From Carettochelys insculpta (taxonomy: Eukaryota; Chordata; Testudines; Carettochelyidae), in contig NC_134137.1 of the NCBI RefSeq assembly GCF_033958435.1, positions 248,418,501-248,482,500 of the forward strand: a DNA stretch of 64,000 nucleotides, read 5' to 3'. The position numbers and the translations under genes are program-made. Shown here one piece after another: positions 46,262-57,650 of this stretch. The notes under the pieces are model-generated. The model was not told the DNA's origin, ran no database searches, and saw only the letters and a list, made by a program, of their open reading frames with translations. Each line of letters begins with the position of its first letter. Position 1 is the first letter of the stretch.

Positions 46262-48601
46262 TTAGTCCTCAGCTGAGGGTGTCAAATTTGAAATGAAATG
46301 CAACTCAGCAGTTTCTCTGTGGAGTCTGGTTATAAAATTTTTTTGCTGTAGGATAGCTACTTTTAAATCTGTTACTGTCTGTCCTAGGAGATTGAAGTGC
46401 TCTCCTACAGGCTTTTGTACATTGCCATTTCTGATATCTGACTTGTGTGCATTTATTCTTTTCCATAGGGACTGTCCAGTTTGTCCAATGTATATAGCAG
46501 AGGGACACTGCTGGCACATGATGACATACATTACATTGGTAGATGTGCAGCTGAATGAACCTGTGATGGTGTGACTGACCTGGTTAGGTCCTGTGATGGT
46601 GTTGCTGGTGTAGATATGTGGGCAGAGCTAGCACCGAAGTTTGTTGCATGGGTAGGTTCCTGAGTTAGAGTTGCTGTGGTGTGGTGTATAGTTGCTGGTG
46701 AGAATTTGCTTCAGGTTGGCAGGTTGTCTGTGGGCAAGGCCTGGCCTGCCTCCCAAGGCCTGTAAAAGTTGGGGATCATTGTCTAGGAAGGGTTGTAAAT
46801 CACTGATGATGCACTGGAGAGGTTTTAGCTGAGGGCTATAGGTGATGGCCAGTGGTGTTCTGTTGGTTTCTTTCTTGGGCTTGTTCTGTAGTAGGAGTCT
46901 TCTGGGTACATGTCTGGCTCTGTTGATCTGTTTCCTTACTTCCTTGGGCGGGTATTGTAGTTTCAAGAATGCTTGGTAAAGATCCTGTAGGTGTTTGTCT
47001 CTGTCAGAGGGGTTGAAGCAAATGTGGTTGTATCTCAGTGCTTGGCTGTAGACAATGGATCGTGTGGTGTGTCTGGGATGGAAGCTGGAGGCATGAAGGT
47101 AGGCGTAGTGGTAAGTGGGTTTACGGTATAGGGTGGTGTTTATGCGGCCGTTGCATATTTGCATTCTGGTGTCCAGGAAATGGATCTCCTGTGTGGACTG
47201 GTCCAGGCTGAGGTTGATGGTAGGGTGGAAGTTGTTAAAATCCTGGTGGAATTCCTCCATGGTCTCCTTCCCATGGGTCCAGATGATGAAGATGTCATTG
47301 ATGTAGCATAGATAGAGATGGGGTGTAAGTGGATGAGAGTTGCGGAAGCACTGGTCCAGGTCAGCCATAAAAATGTTGGCATACTGAGGGGCTATGCGGG
47401 TGCCCATAGCTGTGCCACTGATTTGGAGGTATGTACTGTCACCAAATCTGAAATAGTTGTATGTGAGGATAAAGTTACAGAGCTCAGCCACCAGTTGTGC
47501 TGTGGCATCATTGGGGATACTGTTCCAGACAGCATTTATTCCATCTATCTGTGCGATGTTGGTGTAGAGAGCCTCTACATCCATGGTGGCTAGGGTGGTG
47601 TTTTCTGGAAGATCACCAATGTATTGCAGTTTTCTCAGGAAATCAGTGGTGTCTCGGAGATAGCTGGGAGTGCTGGTGGCGTAGGGTCTGAGGAGAGAGT
47701 CCACATAACCAGACAGTCCTGCAGTAAGAGTGCCAATGCCCAAGATGATTGGTTGTCCAGGATTTCCAGGTTTGTGGATCTTGGTTAATAGATAGAATAG
47801 CCCTAGATGGGGCTCTAATGGTGTGTTTGTGTAGATCTGTTCCTGTGCTTGTGTCGGGAGTGTCCTGAGCAGATGGTGCAGTTTCTTAGTGTATTCTTTG
47901 GTGGGATCCGAGGAAAGTAGTCTTTAGAATTTGGTGTTGGAGAGTTGTCTGGCAGCCTCCTTCTGGTAGTCAGACCTGTTCATGATGACAATAGCTCCTC
48001 CTTTATCTGCCTCTTTGATTATAATGTCTGAGTTGTTTCTGAGGTTGTGGATGGCATTGCATTCTGCATGACTGAGGTTATGAGGCAAGCGATGCTGTCT
48101 TTCGACAATTTCTGCCTGTGCACGTTGGTGGAAGCATTCTGTTTACAGGTCCAGATTGTCATTTGGACCCTCAGGAGGAGTCCATGTGGAGTTGTTCTTC
48201 TTGTGCTGCTGCTGGGAGGGTGTCTGTGTACCGGTGTGCTGTTCAGTGTTGTGTTGAAAGTATTCTTTGAGTCGGAGATGGCGAAAGTAAGCTTCTAGAT
48301 CACTGCAGAATTGTATCATGTTTGTGGGGGGAGTGGGGCGAAAAGAAAGTCCTCGAGATAGGACAGACTCTTCTGCTGAATTGAATGTGCAGTTGGATAG
48401 ATTGAGGATATTACTGGGTGAGTTAGTGGTACCACTGCTGTGGCTCTGTGTGGCAGGTAGGAGTCTGGACAGCTTACAGTCCTTTTTCCTCTGTAAAGTA
48501 GTGAAGTGTCTAATATAAGTCTCCTGTCTTATTTTATTTATTTTATACCTGCCTCTGAAAAGTTCTACTACCTGCATCTGACGAAGTGGGTCTTTGCCCA
48601 T
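46262..48601 (-). pseudogene. Penelope-like RT/GIY-YIG protein, one frame with three stops
   Basis: A single minus-strand frame of 780 codons runs from 48601 to the stop at 46264-46262, broken only by in-frame stops at 48145-48143, 47926-47924 and 46630-46628. There is no frameshift. Domain order: an N-terminal region, the conserved EADKGGAIVIMNRSDY, then TKIHKPGNPG, the RT core (NTTLATMDVEALYTNI, GTAMGTRIAPQYANIF, CYINDIFIIW, EIHFLDTR), a cysteine-containing linker (CNKLRC, stop, LC), and the GIY-YIG nuclease (AIYIGQTGQSLWKRINAH, then EHFN). The usual YIDD is YIND here, so one catalytic aspartate is lost. The frame-wide preservation with few stops suggests moderate age. The family primes reverse transcription with its nuclease. 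Confidence 0.9.
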
Positions 48602-48620
48602 AAAAGCTTATGCTCATACA
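48573..48620 (+). ncRNA. Hammerhead ribozyme-like motif at right PLE end
   Basis: On the plus strand: TGCAT, CTGACGA (48578-48584, matches CTGANGA exactly), A, GTGGG (48586-48590), TCTTTG, CCCAT (48597-48601), AAAA where GAAA is expected (48602-48605), GC, TTAT, GC, TC (48614-48615), ATACA. The CAC-GAAA to CAT-AAAA change looks like decay of one CpG on both strands. This copy has the intact 5' core and a broken 3' core. The left copy has the opposite damage. Confidence 0.65.
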
Positions 48621-48718
48621 TTTCTGTTAGTCTTTTAGGTGCCACAGGACCCCTCGTTGCTTTTCCAGATCCAGACTAACACAGCTACCCCTCTGATACC
48701 TGACATCTCTGTACTTCT

Positions 48719-49462
48719 ATTTCCCAATTGCTAATCTGAATTTGGAAAAAATAAGGAAAGAAAACAAAGTATACAGATTATACATGGGGAAGAAAAGATT
48801 GAACTGATTGTTGCATTTTAAAATCTCCAATTTGCATTGATCTTCTCTTGGTAGCAGAGTTAAGAACATTTTATCCATCTGTTTTTTGCTCAGAAAATTG
48901 TCTTTGATTCGTATTAACTAAACTGAATCCACATTTGGGGAAATTATCATGAGTCAGATTTTTTCTGGTGTAAAACCAGAATTGTATTGGGGATTAATTT
49001 TGCTCTGCATAGCTCAATAAAAGTGCTATTCATAGTTCTCTGGACTCATCCCCTCCCTCTGCTGCCATCCATAGTGTTCCCTTTTTAACAGGAGTTAGTG
49101 TTGCTTTATTACAAAAACACTGCCTGTTTTCTAGACTGCATTCACCTTAACATGTTAAGATTAGGTTTTTTTTTCATAGAGTTGTTCTTTATAACACTTC
49201 TGGGCAATAAGCCTTCTTGAGGAGGTGTAATGCAATTGTTAGCAACCACTAAATAAGATGTAATACAGATGATAATTTTTATTTCAGGCCCACCAACAGC
49301 AGGGAGCAAAGGAGGCAGTGGCTCCTGGGCCCCTTTGGAGGGCTGCAGCAGTGCTTCTCCCGCTGCATGCAACTGTGAGGGGGAGTTGGGGTGGGTGCAG
49401 CACCCTGAGAGCTAACTGTCTTTAGCCCTCCCCCTTTTGGGCCACAGAGCCTAGCCCTCCAT
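48719..49462. other. No gene; GC-richer repeat-like block at about 49275-49440
   Basis: AT-rich sequence, then a block with GGCCCACCAACAGCAGGG and CTCCTGGGCCCC that resembles the GC-rich repeat near 10160. No gene seen. Confidence 0.4.
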
Positions 49463-49636
49463 CATATCTTGTAGAGCTGGAAAGGCCCTCAGGAAGTCAG
49501 CAAGTCTAGTCACAGCAGGACCTATCACCATCCCTCACAGAGTTTTTCTTTTTAAATTTAACCCACCCCTTCAAGGATTGAACTCAGAACTCTCACTTCA
49601 CAAGGCCAGTGCTCTAACCATTGAGCAGCCGCCCCT
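49463..49636 (-). repeat. tRNA-derived SINE with CR1-like tail
   Basis: On the minus strand the head (about 49636-49545) reads GGCTGCTCAATGGTTAGAGC (box A region) and GAGTTCAATCCTTGAAG (box B), as in a tRNA. It is followed by unrelated sequence and a tail ending with the antisense equivalent of TTGTAGAGCTGGAAAGGCCC, similar to a CR1 3' end. This composite structure is typical of the tRNA-derived SINEs of cryptodiran turtles, which use CR1 machinery. It is not a functional tRNA gene. Confidence 0.65.
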
Positions 49637-52600
49637 CTGCTGATTGATTTATATTCATGACATACCAGTGAGGAAAGGGGGTTATTTTTTACATTTTAAT
49701 AGAGAATTGAGGCACACAAAGATTAAGTGATCTCCTGATCTCCACACTGGATACATCTTTGAGGAGTTGGACCTAAGTGTTTATCAGATATCTTTACAGT
49801 GGGAACTTGACGACTCTGTTAATAGCAATAAAAATAGTACTCCTAAAATATCTTTCATTTGAAGGTTTTGTAGACCTTAATTAAATCCTATAACAACCTT
49901 TGGATGTAAAAAAGAGATTAATGTTGTTACCGAGATTACATCCACCACCATTGCACTGAAGCCATCCTTAACAGTAGGCAGTTGCACTGCACAATAGTGC
50001 AGGGGCAGGAATTGAAGTGAATTGACCTGACTTTGATTGGGGGTGGAGCATCAAACCAAAAGCCTGACTACTTAGGGTCATTTAGGAGCTAATTGCCCAT
50101 TTCATAAAAGTTGGGATGTCAGCCCCAATGTGCTGGCCTGATTCAAACCCAGTTGACAATGATAATCTGCAACTTCAACTGGATAATATATATAACATTT
50201 TAAAGTGGTATTTCAGCATTTTCCACATCCAGCACTTCCGTGCCTTTGTTTTGTTGTCGAGGATAATTTGACTTTTAAATTGTTTATTTTAACAAGTTTA
50301 CAAAATCTTGCCATGTAAGCATTAGAAAGAAACCAATCATTGCAACACTTAGCTACACTGGAACATAGTCATCAGATCTTTCTTTTTAACTGGGTATTAC
50401 CATGTTACAGAGGAATCATCATTATAACTCCTATGTAACTTCTAATGATTTTTATTAAATGGGATGAAATCTCTATATATACATATTTAACAGTTCAGGT
50501 CTGTTTTACAGGTTTAACAGTCTGTCAAAGGATACTGTATAATTTGATTTTTTTTTAAATTCAATAGGAAGCCAAACCCTACCTGATGTATCTTCCCCTT
50601 TTTGATGTGAATGTGAAAACTGGGACTAGGATTGTGAGATTCTGCCTCTGAATCTAAAGCAAGAGAGGAGCTGCAAATATATAAGAAATCATTTCATATG
50701 CTCCCAGATGCAAAATGTCAACAAGTTGTAACACTAATTGATTTGAGCTTGCATAATCACTGGCATGGCTAAAAAGAGTAGTGCCTTACTTTTGATTCAG
50801 CTTTATTTTTTCTTCTCTTTTCAGACAGCTGTGTGCAATATGTTGCTCACATGAACTCCAAATGAATGCTTCTATTACTGATGTTTATTTTTCTTTATAT
50901 TACCCAACAGTTCAAATAGCCTTTTTTCCTGTTAAAACATTGAACATTTTAAATGTGAAACTAAACAACTTTTGGAAAGCTTCATACATTTCATAAACAC
51001 AAATATTTTAAGGAGAAACTGAATGATTGCCCATTTGTTTGGCCCTTCTGTGGCTGCCCTCCCCCAGCTTTGCTAAATCTAGGTGACAGGTAGGTGATCA
51101 GAGCGTTTGGTACGGTCACCCTCCAATACACTAGAGATGCTTTTAATGATATTATCTGTCATAAATTCTCAGAGATTTTCACAGCTGCTAATCTGATTGA
51201 TTGGCAGATGGACGAGGGATGTAGAAACCCAATGACTTTATTTTCATAACTGGTCATTTTTGGTCAAACACATACAAAACCACATACTTCTATCAACTAA
51301 AGCCCTTATTCTTTTAAAGTGAACATTTTACATGAGGAAGGATTTTGGGTGTTGGCAGATGTTTGAAATGTAGGAGGAGAGTCAGACTTTCAAAATGAGT
51401 GGAAAACCTCCACACTGTGGATTGAAGTAAGGTGCAGAAGTAACTGATTTGCATACACAAAAGGAAAGTTTTTATGTGTGGGAACAGATGAATGCATGTT
51501 TATTTTACAGGCACCTTCTGAGTCCTGGTTTTAAAACCTACATTATATGACTAGGAACTGCAACATCGAATGTTTTACAAAATATTTCTAACTTCCTACT
51601 AGTTCAGGGAATTATTTTAACTATATCGTATTGTTTTAAAACAGCCACTAGTCCCCTCTGATATAGACCAGTGCCTCAAATGAATAATTACAATGATATA
51701 CACATGTAAGGCAGCCATCCTTTTACTATTCAGATGAACAAAATTAAACACCTTAATTTAATAATGAACAATAGTCATCTGCATGTATATCTTCCTCCAT
51801 GGATCTCTACATGTTTGACAAATACTAATTAATTAAGCCTCAAAGCTCCTCTTCAATGTAGTGTTATAATTATAGGATTAATTTTGATGTTGTTCATCCT
51901 CTTCTCCCCCCAACTAGTTTTAAGTTTCATGTTTTTCCGTCTCTTATCCATTTCTTACTACTGGCCACATGGTAACCAGAGAAAATTCTAGAAGTGCCTT
52001 CATTCAGCTCCTCAAAACATCAGGTCTGTGGCTTCTCTGGAGAAGCTGATTTTGTATGGTCCAGCAGGGACTGAAAAATACTGCTTAAAGCAGTGGAGTA
52101 TAGATTTGATTACACACCCCACGGACCCTCTTCTTTCCCTCCCAGGGGACTCTCCTGCATCAGGAGTTTGACCCCCACCCAATCCCATAAGCTCCTGAAC
52201 TCATCCCCTCCAAATTAGAGCAAGTGGCATTGCAATCTGGCACAGAGAGACACAGTGCCACTCAGATTTGACTCAGCCAGAAAGTAATCAGACCATGTTC
52301 CTGCTCGGTTTAAGCACTATGTGGTCCAGGCACATTTAGCTGCTAACAGTTTGTGCACCTCTTAATAGAAATACTAGTTCACAAAACACATCCTAGAGAG
52401 GCACCTTGAGTCCTTCCAGCTTTTTTAGCATGATTCTGATCAAAGGGTGATTGATGCTCCATTAAGTCTAAGGAAATTGTCACGGGTGAAGATTATGAAC
52501 AATGTCTCTGTTAAAGGCACGCTCTATTAACATGTGAGAGGGAACAGGTGCTGAATTTGTTTCTGCCAGTGAGTGCTTCTCTCCGCCTCTTCCCTTCCCT

Positions 52601-54181
52601 CCATGTGAGCACTGGGCAGGGCCACATGGGGAAGAAGCCAAGCAGGGGCAGGACCTTGGGGATAGGCAGGCAAGCAGGCAAGGTGTCAGGGGAGTAGGCC
52701 AGGTGTGGGTGGGACCTCTGAGAAGAGAGCAGGCAGAGCAGGGCTATGGTCTGGGCACCAAGACACACAAAAGGTTAATCTGGCCTTCTAGGTACAGCTA
52801 AGTGCTTCCTTTTTTCTGGTTGATGCTTGAGCCCCAGAACACCCACAAAGTCAGCACCTATGATAGGAACTACTATCATCATTTTTGAATACCCATATGG
52901 GAAACTAAAACACAGAGAAGTTAGTGGTCTCTAAGTTTTGGATCCCTGAGTCTTTGGGAAACTCGAATTAAGAGGGCACTTTTGAAAATGTGTCCATATG
53001 TTATTGTCTAGTGTTTCACAAAGAAAGTCGAATGTAGAGATGGGAAATTCTGTTTCTGAATGGCCTGGTGTGAAGCCACTGAAGTTGATAGAGAAAGCAT
53101 CATTGATCTCATTGAGGATGGGTTCTAAGCCCTGAATTTTTGCCATAAGACATTCCCTCCACCAATTGCCATGAGCCTTTACATGAAAGATTTTGTTCTC
53201 AGCACCTCTTAAATCTTTGAGCATTCAAAATTAATGCCCTGTGTTTATGTGACAGCTCTTTCTTTGCACATTCATTTGGTATATTATTGCTTTTTTTTCA
53301 TCCATTGAGACTTAAATGGTCTCAGTTTGGGACAGCTCAATTGTAAATGCTGTTAGGTATGAAGAAACGGTGAAAATGGTGGAATAAATCTTGATCACAG
53401 TCTCAGCCTGTCGTAAATTTAAAAAGCCCAGAGACCGCGTGACAGCAAAATTGATTTCTTCCTCTTATTTCGTTGAGTCTTCCTGTGATTTGATTTTTCA
53501 TTGCTCCCCCAGAGCAGGCAGTTAATCGAACTACAATAGTGGCATATGTTGACTGCCACTCGCAAATATGTTGTACAGTGTATTAGCATGAGTCAGTAAT
53601 CTGGAAGCCAGACTCTTCTCCTTAGTGTATATTTGCTTCTCATTAAATCAGAAAGAAATGTTAAGGTCGGCTGTGACTCTGCTGTGCATATATTGACCCA
53701 GTTAGCTGTAATTGGATACTTCGACTGGCCTCATGAAAACCCAGAATGGTGTCTTTTTGTCGATATAAGTACTTTTGACCTGCATCAGTACAGTACCTGA
53801 GCATCTGGTATTTTCATGGGAGCCACTGAAATAAGGAGAGCATGAGTGACTGGGAGGAGGACATACAAGAGTGGACTGGTAAATCATTGCCCTTTTTGAT
53901 TTATGATACAGTACTTATAATTACATTACAGTTGCATAGCATTTAGAATGTAGTTATATTTATCTGTGTTTCATGATAACTAATTACCACTTATTCATAT
54001 AACCAGAATTTAACATGAATATATGTAACTCTCAGGTTTCATATTTAATACAAGTAATTTTAGAATCCAAGTGTAGTAACTATGTGGTATTTATGTTATC
54101 CTTATATTTCAATTTAGTTTAACATTCTGGTTTTAATAGTACGTTTAAAAAAAAAAGAGTACAGTATAAGTGTAGTGCAAA
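49637..54181. other. No gene seen; long AT-rich intronic stretch
   Basis: About 4.5 kb without recognisable exon or firm element. A GC-richer piece at about 52550-52790 ends with a word (AGGTTAATCTGGCC) that is the inverse of GGCCAGATTAACCTCC at 2051, so it is probably a second copy of that repeat family. Confidence 0.45.
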
Positions 54182-54183
54182 TA

Positions 54184-54506
54184 CAGTTTGAACCTCTCTA
54201 GTCCAGAGCTCTGTCGTCCAGCAACATCCGTAATCTGGTATGATTTTAGTTAGAAAGATGACCATTTATCCTGAGTGTGGCCAAGTTTCCCATGGTCCTA
54301 CAAAGTTTGTCTACAGCAACCAGTCCTGGATCCTAGTGTCCTGTGCTGTTATTTAGCTGTAATTTGCCCCTAAATGTCTTCTCAGAGTCCAGTAATCAGT
54401 TGGAGTGTTGGTAATATGCTAGATAGTATTGACCTTCAATGTCCAACAAAGTCTCTCATTTGACGTCAGGTCCCAAGGGTGCCAGACAAGAGAGGGGCTC
54501 AACCTC
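54184..54506. mobile_element. Mariner/Tigger-type MITE, 323 bp
   Basis: The left end CAGTTTGAACCTCTCTAGTCC and right end GACAAGAGAGGGGCTCAACCTC are imperfect inverted repeats, flanked by TA (54182-54183 and 54507-54508). Internal words TAATCTGGTATGATTTTAGTT and GTCCCAAGGGTGCC fit a known non-coding Tigger-like repeat. No transposase. Confidence 0.65.
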
Positions 54507-54508
54507 TA

Positions 54509-55880
54509 TAGAGTATTTAGAGTAATAGAAAAATAAAGTTACATTTTATAAGGGCAGGTCTAAAAAGAGAGTTAATACACAGCAAGCTGGGACATACATC
54601 TACTGTGAACTAGCATGCCCACACTCACTAACTTTAAGTTTTGTAGTTCAAATTGCTGTAGATCAAAGCACATTACAGAATATCTAGTGTGTGCTGGTAG
54701 GATCCACATGGCAGTTAGAGCACAGCAGTCTTTCACTATAGATTTTATATACCAGCTTGCCACTTACTCTCTGTTTACTGAAGTCCTAAAATAGATCAGC
54801 ACCTAATGGGAAATATGATAATCAATAATTTTGTTAAATAGGTCCCAGAATCTTCATTTCTTTTATTTTCTCTTGGATCTTGTTCTTGCACTTCGATGTG
54901 TGCAATGGACTCCTTCATCCATGTCGAGTCCCGTTAACTTCAGCAGGACTATGTTCAGATATAAAAGACTGGATCATATTGCAAGATCAGAGTGTAAAAC
55001 TCTTTGGATCTGAACATATATAACGTAAATAAGCTAGTAACTGAAATCCCATGCTATCGTACAAGTGTAATTTGTAAAATCATCCATTGAAAAAGTTGAA
55101 ATGAGGGGGGATCTTGTTTCCTTGTGTTGTGAGCAATGTTGCTGTTTGTACATGATCCCCAAAGTTTTCACACAGAGCTGCCTCCTGCTGGATGCACAAC
55201 AAACTGTTTGTTACCCACCACCCTTCCCATAGCTGTTACTTACGCTTACTCTGCTCAACTGTCACATACCAACTGCCAAGGAACCTTGAACACCAGCATT
55301 CCATCCAGTTCTCCCAGGGCCAAGAATGACTGAGCCTAAGAGCTCTCAACCATGTTTGTACCTCTTTCAGTTGCATCACACTGGCTTCCCAGGCATTCTA
55401 AAGTGACACAATGAGAATAGGTATGGATTTTATGTGTGTCATGAATGAGCTGTGTTTGACATTATTGTTTATGCTGGTTGTGTTATGTGGGTGGTTGTCC
55501 TGATTTGTTTTGAGGGCTAGGGGAGTTGTGCAAGATTTGTTTTGGTTTGGGTGGGTGGCAGTTAGGTTCATGGATATGACAAGTGGGTTAAGTCATCTAC
55601 CATCTGTGCAGTCTCCCTCATACAACCAATAAATCATTGCATGCAAATAAACTGTAAAGTAAGGATTGTGGTTGGTTGAGTTGCCTTTGATATCAGTCTT
55701 TTTTGAAGCTGTACACAGTACAGAAGTAATTTGTAAGTTCAAAAAAGCTGAAACTGGGTGGTAACAGATCATGAATCTCCATGACGGTTGAATCTGGTGA
55801 AATCCTGAACAAAATGTGTTCTCATCCATGCTAGTGGTTGTTTCCGTATTTTCACACTGACACTACAGATATAATAACCT
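54509..55880. other. No gene seen; AT-rich
   Basis: Unique-looking sequence with no support for a gene. Confidence 0.5.
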
Positions 55881-56096
55881 TCAAGCTGTGTCTACACGTG
55901 CACAAAAATTCGAAATAAGAGGCCCTTTTTCAAAAGAGCAGGAGGAGCATCCACACAAGTAAACCCATCTTTCGAAAGAAAATCGAAAGAATGGGGCGCA
56001 GACTTCAAAAGCTGAACCCCGATCCTGTATCAGGAAACCCTTGCAGCTGAGGGTTCCCCTTGCCCCAGCCCCCGCACCCAACCGGCCCCACCTTAC

Positions 56097-56552
56097 GTCC
56101 ATAAGTACAGCCCCAATGATGGCCTTGCCCACCCCGAACTGCTGTCCCCCGGAGCGGTAGGAGTCTGGGGTGGCCAGCTTCCATATGGCAATTGCGACCT
56201 GTTTCTCTAGGGTGAGGGCTGGCTGCATGCAGGTGTCATGGTGCCAGAGTCCGGGGGCAAGCCAGTGGCAGATCTCGTCAAAGGTCTGCCTTGACATGCA
56301 GATGTTCTGCAGCCACCTTTCCTCCCTGCACTCCCTTAGCACCATGCGCTCCCACCAGTCAGTGCTGCTGGGGTGGGTCCAGAGGCTGCGGGGCACCCAG
56401 GGGTTCACCTGGCGGTGCCCCGGGGGGGTAGCCCCACAGCCCCAGGGGGACCACCCAGCCACCCAATGAGATCGGGTGCAGCTGCAGCAATGGTGCACAA
56501 CACTGCCAGCAGGGCATCCATGATGAGGGCATCCTCCTGCAGGAGCTGTCAC
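56097..56552 (-). pseudogene. Harbinger transposase exon 1 remnant
   Basis: The minus-strand frame encodes HPSSTDWWERMVLRECREER, then QNICMSRQTFDEICHWL, AIAIWKLATPDSYRS and FGVGKAIIGAVLMD, and ends at a GTAAGG donor (complement of 56095-56096), the same donor position as in the other two transposases. The sequence aligns clearly with both but is about as different from them as from an outgroup. The N-terminal part lacks the glutamine run and is out of frame with its likely start. The catalytic exon is absent. Confidence 0.8.
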
Positions 56553-56658
56553 TGGGCCTCCATGGTGGGCACAAGTGGGCTCTGCCAGGCTGGGAATGCC
56601 CGGGCAGCACTCAGCTTATGCAGAGGGGAAGGCGGAGGGAGGGGCCCTTTAAAGGAGG

Positions 56659-57087
56659 TGTGATGGAGTGGGGAGAGTGCATGTGAGACTCAGGTTGGAT
56701 GTATGTGAGACAGGCAGAGCAGCTGCCAGCGGCTAAGGATGACCCTTGGGGCTGCCACCTACACTGGCAGGTAATACCTCTGACCTGAACAAAGATCAGG
56801 GAGGAGCCAAGCTGGGTTTTGAATCGGAGGCGGCAGTTAGAAGCTGGGGAAAGAGAGAGTTGGAAGGCAGCCAGCCTGGTGAGGGGGGAAGCTACACCCA
56901 GAGGGGCACCTCTCTGGCTCCTCTCCCCAGGATGGGTTGGAATGACCATCTCTGCCTGCTGTACTGACACCTCTGTGCTGAGCTGTCCCTCTATCAACTA
57001 ATAAACTTCCTGTTCTACTTGCTGAGTGAGAGTCATTCCTGCCTGCGGACAGGGTGCAGTGCTTGGGGACCCCACAACCCCATCACA
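56659..57087 (+). repeat. Solo LTR, 429 bp, inside a Harbinger element
   Basis: It is bounded by TGTGATGG and CCATCACA (TG...CA with short inverted ends) and flanked by an exact 5-bp duplication GGAGG (56654-56658 and 57088-57092). It holds an AATAAA signal at 57000-57005, about 85 bp from the right end, as usual in LTRs. No internal retroviral genes are present. Orientation is from the AATAAA. Confidence 0.85.
57000..57005 (+). terminator. Poly-A signal of the solo LTR
   Basis: AATAAA followed by CTTCCTGTTC and GT-rich sequence within the 3' part of the LTR. It could end transcripts starting in the element. Confidence 0.6.
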
Positions 57088-57458
57088 GGAGGCAGCTGAC
57101 TGCAGCCCCGGAAGGGCTTGTTGGCCATGGGATGCCATCCGCTCCGTTTCCTGCCTCCCTTCTTTCGAAAGAGGGCTTGGAGACATGTGGACACTCTCTT
57201 TCAAAAGACCTCAACGGCACTTCAAAAGAGTGGATCAAAGTGTCGATCTGAAAAATGGCAGCAGGTGCTCCCTTTCGACAGCCGCTATTTTGACCACCGA
57301 ACTTCGATTTTTGCCCTTTTGAAAGGGCTGTCACATGTAGACACAGCTTCAGAGTGCTGCGCACATATTCTGAAAGGTTTATTATATAGAGGAGACCTGA
57401 GGTGGCATCTCATACCCTTTACAAGTATGAGAAGAGGTGTGAGAACCAAGGACACATT

Positions 57459-57607
57459 GAGAAGTCCTGTGGCACCATATAGACTACAGATTTATTGGCC
57501 CATAAGCTTTTGTGGGCAAAGATGCACTTCAACAGATGTGGGTCTTTGCCCATGAAAGCTTATGCTCCAATAAATCTGTTAGTCTATAAGGTGCCACAGG
57601 ACTTCTC
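57459..57607. mobile_element. Penelope-derived palindrome, 149 bp, opposed ribozyme-like ends
   Basis: The left arm GAGAAGTCCTGTGGCACCAT... and right arm ...GGTGCCACAGGACTTCTC are inverses around about 57521-57541. It is the same family as the ends of the element at 45996: stem II and GAAA (TGCCCATGAAAGCTTATGCTC at about 57549-57569) are intact on the plus strand, and a more damaged copy is on the minus strand (CTGTTGA, AAAA). The one-sided tail GCAGATACAGACTAATATGG...CCCCTCTGAT to 57650 matches the right end of that element. No coding part remains. Confidence 0.75.
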
Positions 57608-57650
57608 ATTGTTTTTGCAGATACAGACTAATATGGTTACCCCTCTGATA

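Larger units (their letters stand above)
45996..48706 (-). mobile_element. Penelope-like retroelement with inverted ends, about 2.7 kb
   Basis: It is flanked by a 12-bp duplication with one mismatch: CTCTGTATTTCT at 45984-45995 and CTCTGTACTTCT at 48707-48718. The two ends (45996-46093 and about 48563-48665) are inverted copies of each other. Both contain the word set for a hammerhead-type ribozyme. The right end has a one-sided extension ending CAGCTACCCCTCTGATAC. Between them the minus strand carries one reading frame with RT followed by a GIY-YIG endonuclease, the defining domain pair of Penelope-like elements. Three internal stops make it inactive. Confidence 0.9.
55884..57348 (-). mobile_element. 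Harbinger element of a different subfamily, 1465 bp, internally deleted
   Basis: The ends are AGCTGTGTCTACACGTG and CATGTAGACACAGCT, with a 3-bp duplication TCA (55881-55883 and 57349-57351). It keeps the first transposase exon on the minus strand but not the catalytic exon. Its subterminal words are TTCGAAA and TTTCAAAAG rather than ATCGAAATA, so it is a sister subfamily. A solo LTR (56659-57087) sits inside it. Confidence 0.85.

Noticed and set aside
48599..48601. ATG at the start of the Penelope frame as a real start codon
   Set aside because: It exists only because the CAC of the ribozyme stem became CAT; the intact repeat would not have an ATG there. The true start is uncertain.
49545..49636. 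tRNA gene on the minus strand
   Set aside because: Box A and B are recognisable but the acceptor stem and anticodon arm do not fold properly, and the sequence continues into a CR1-like tail. It is a SINE.
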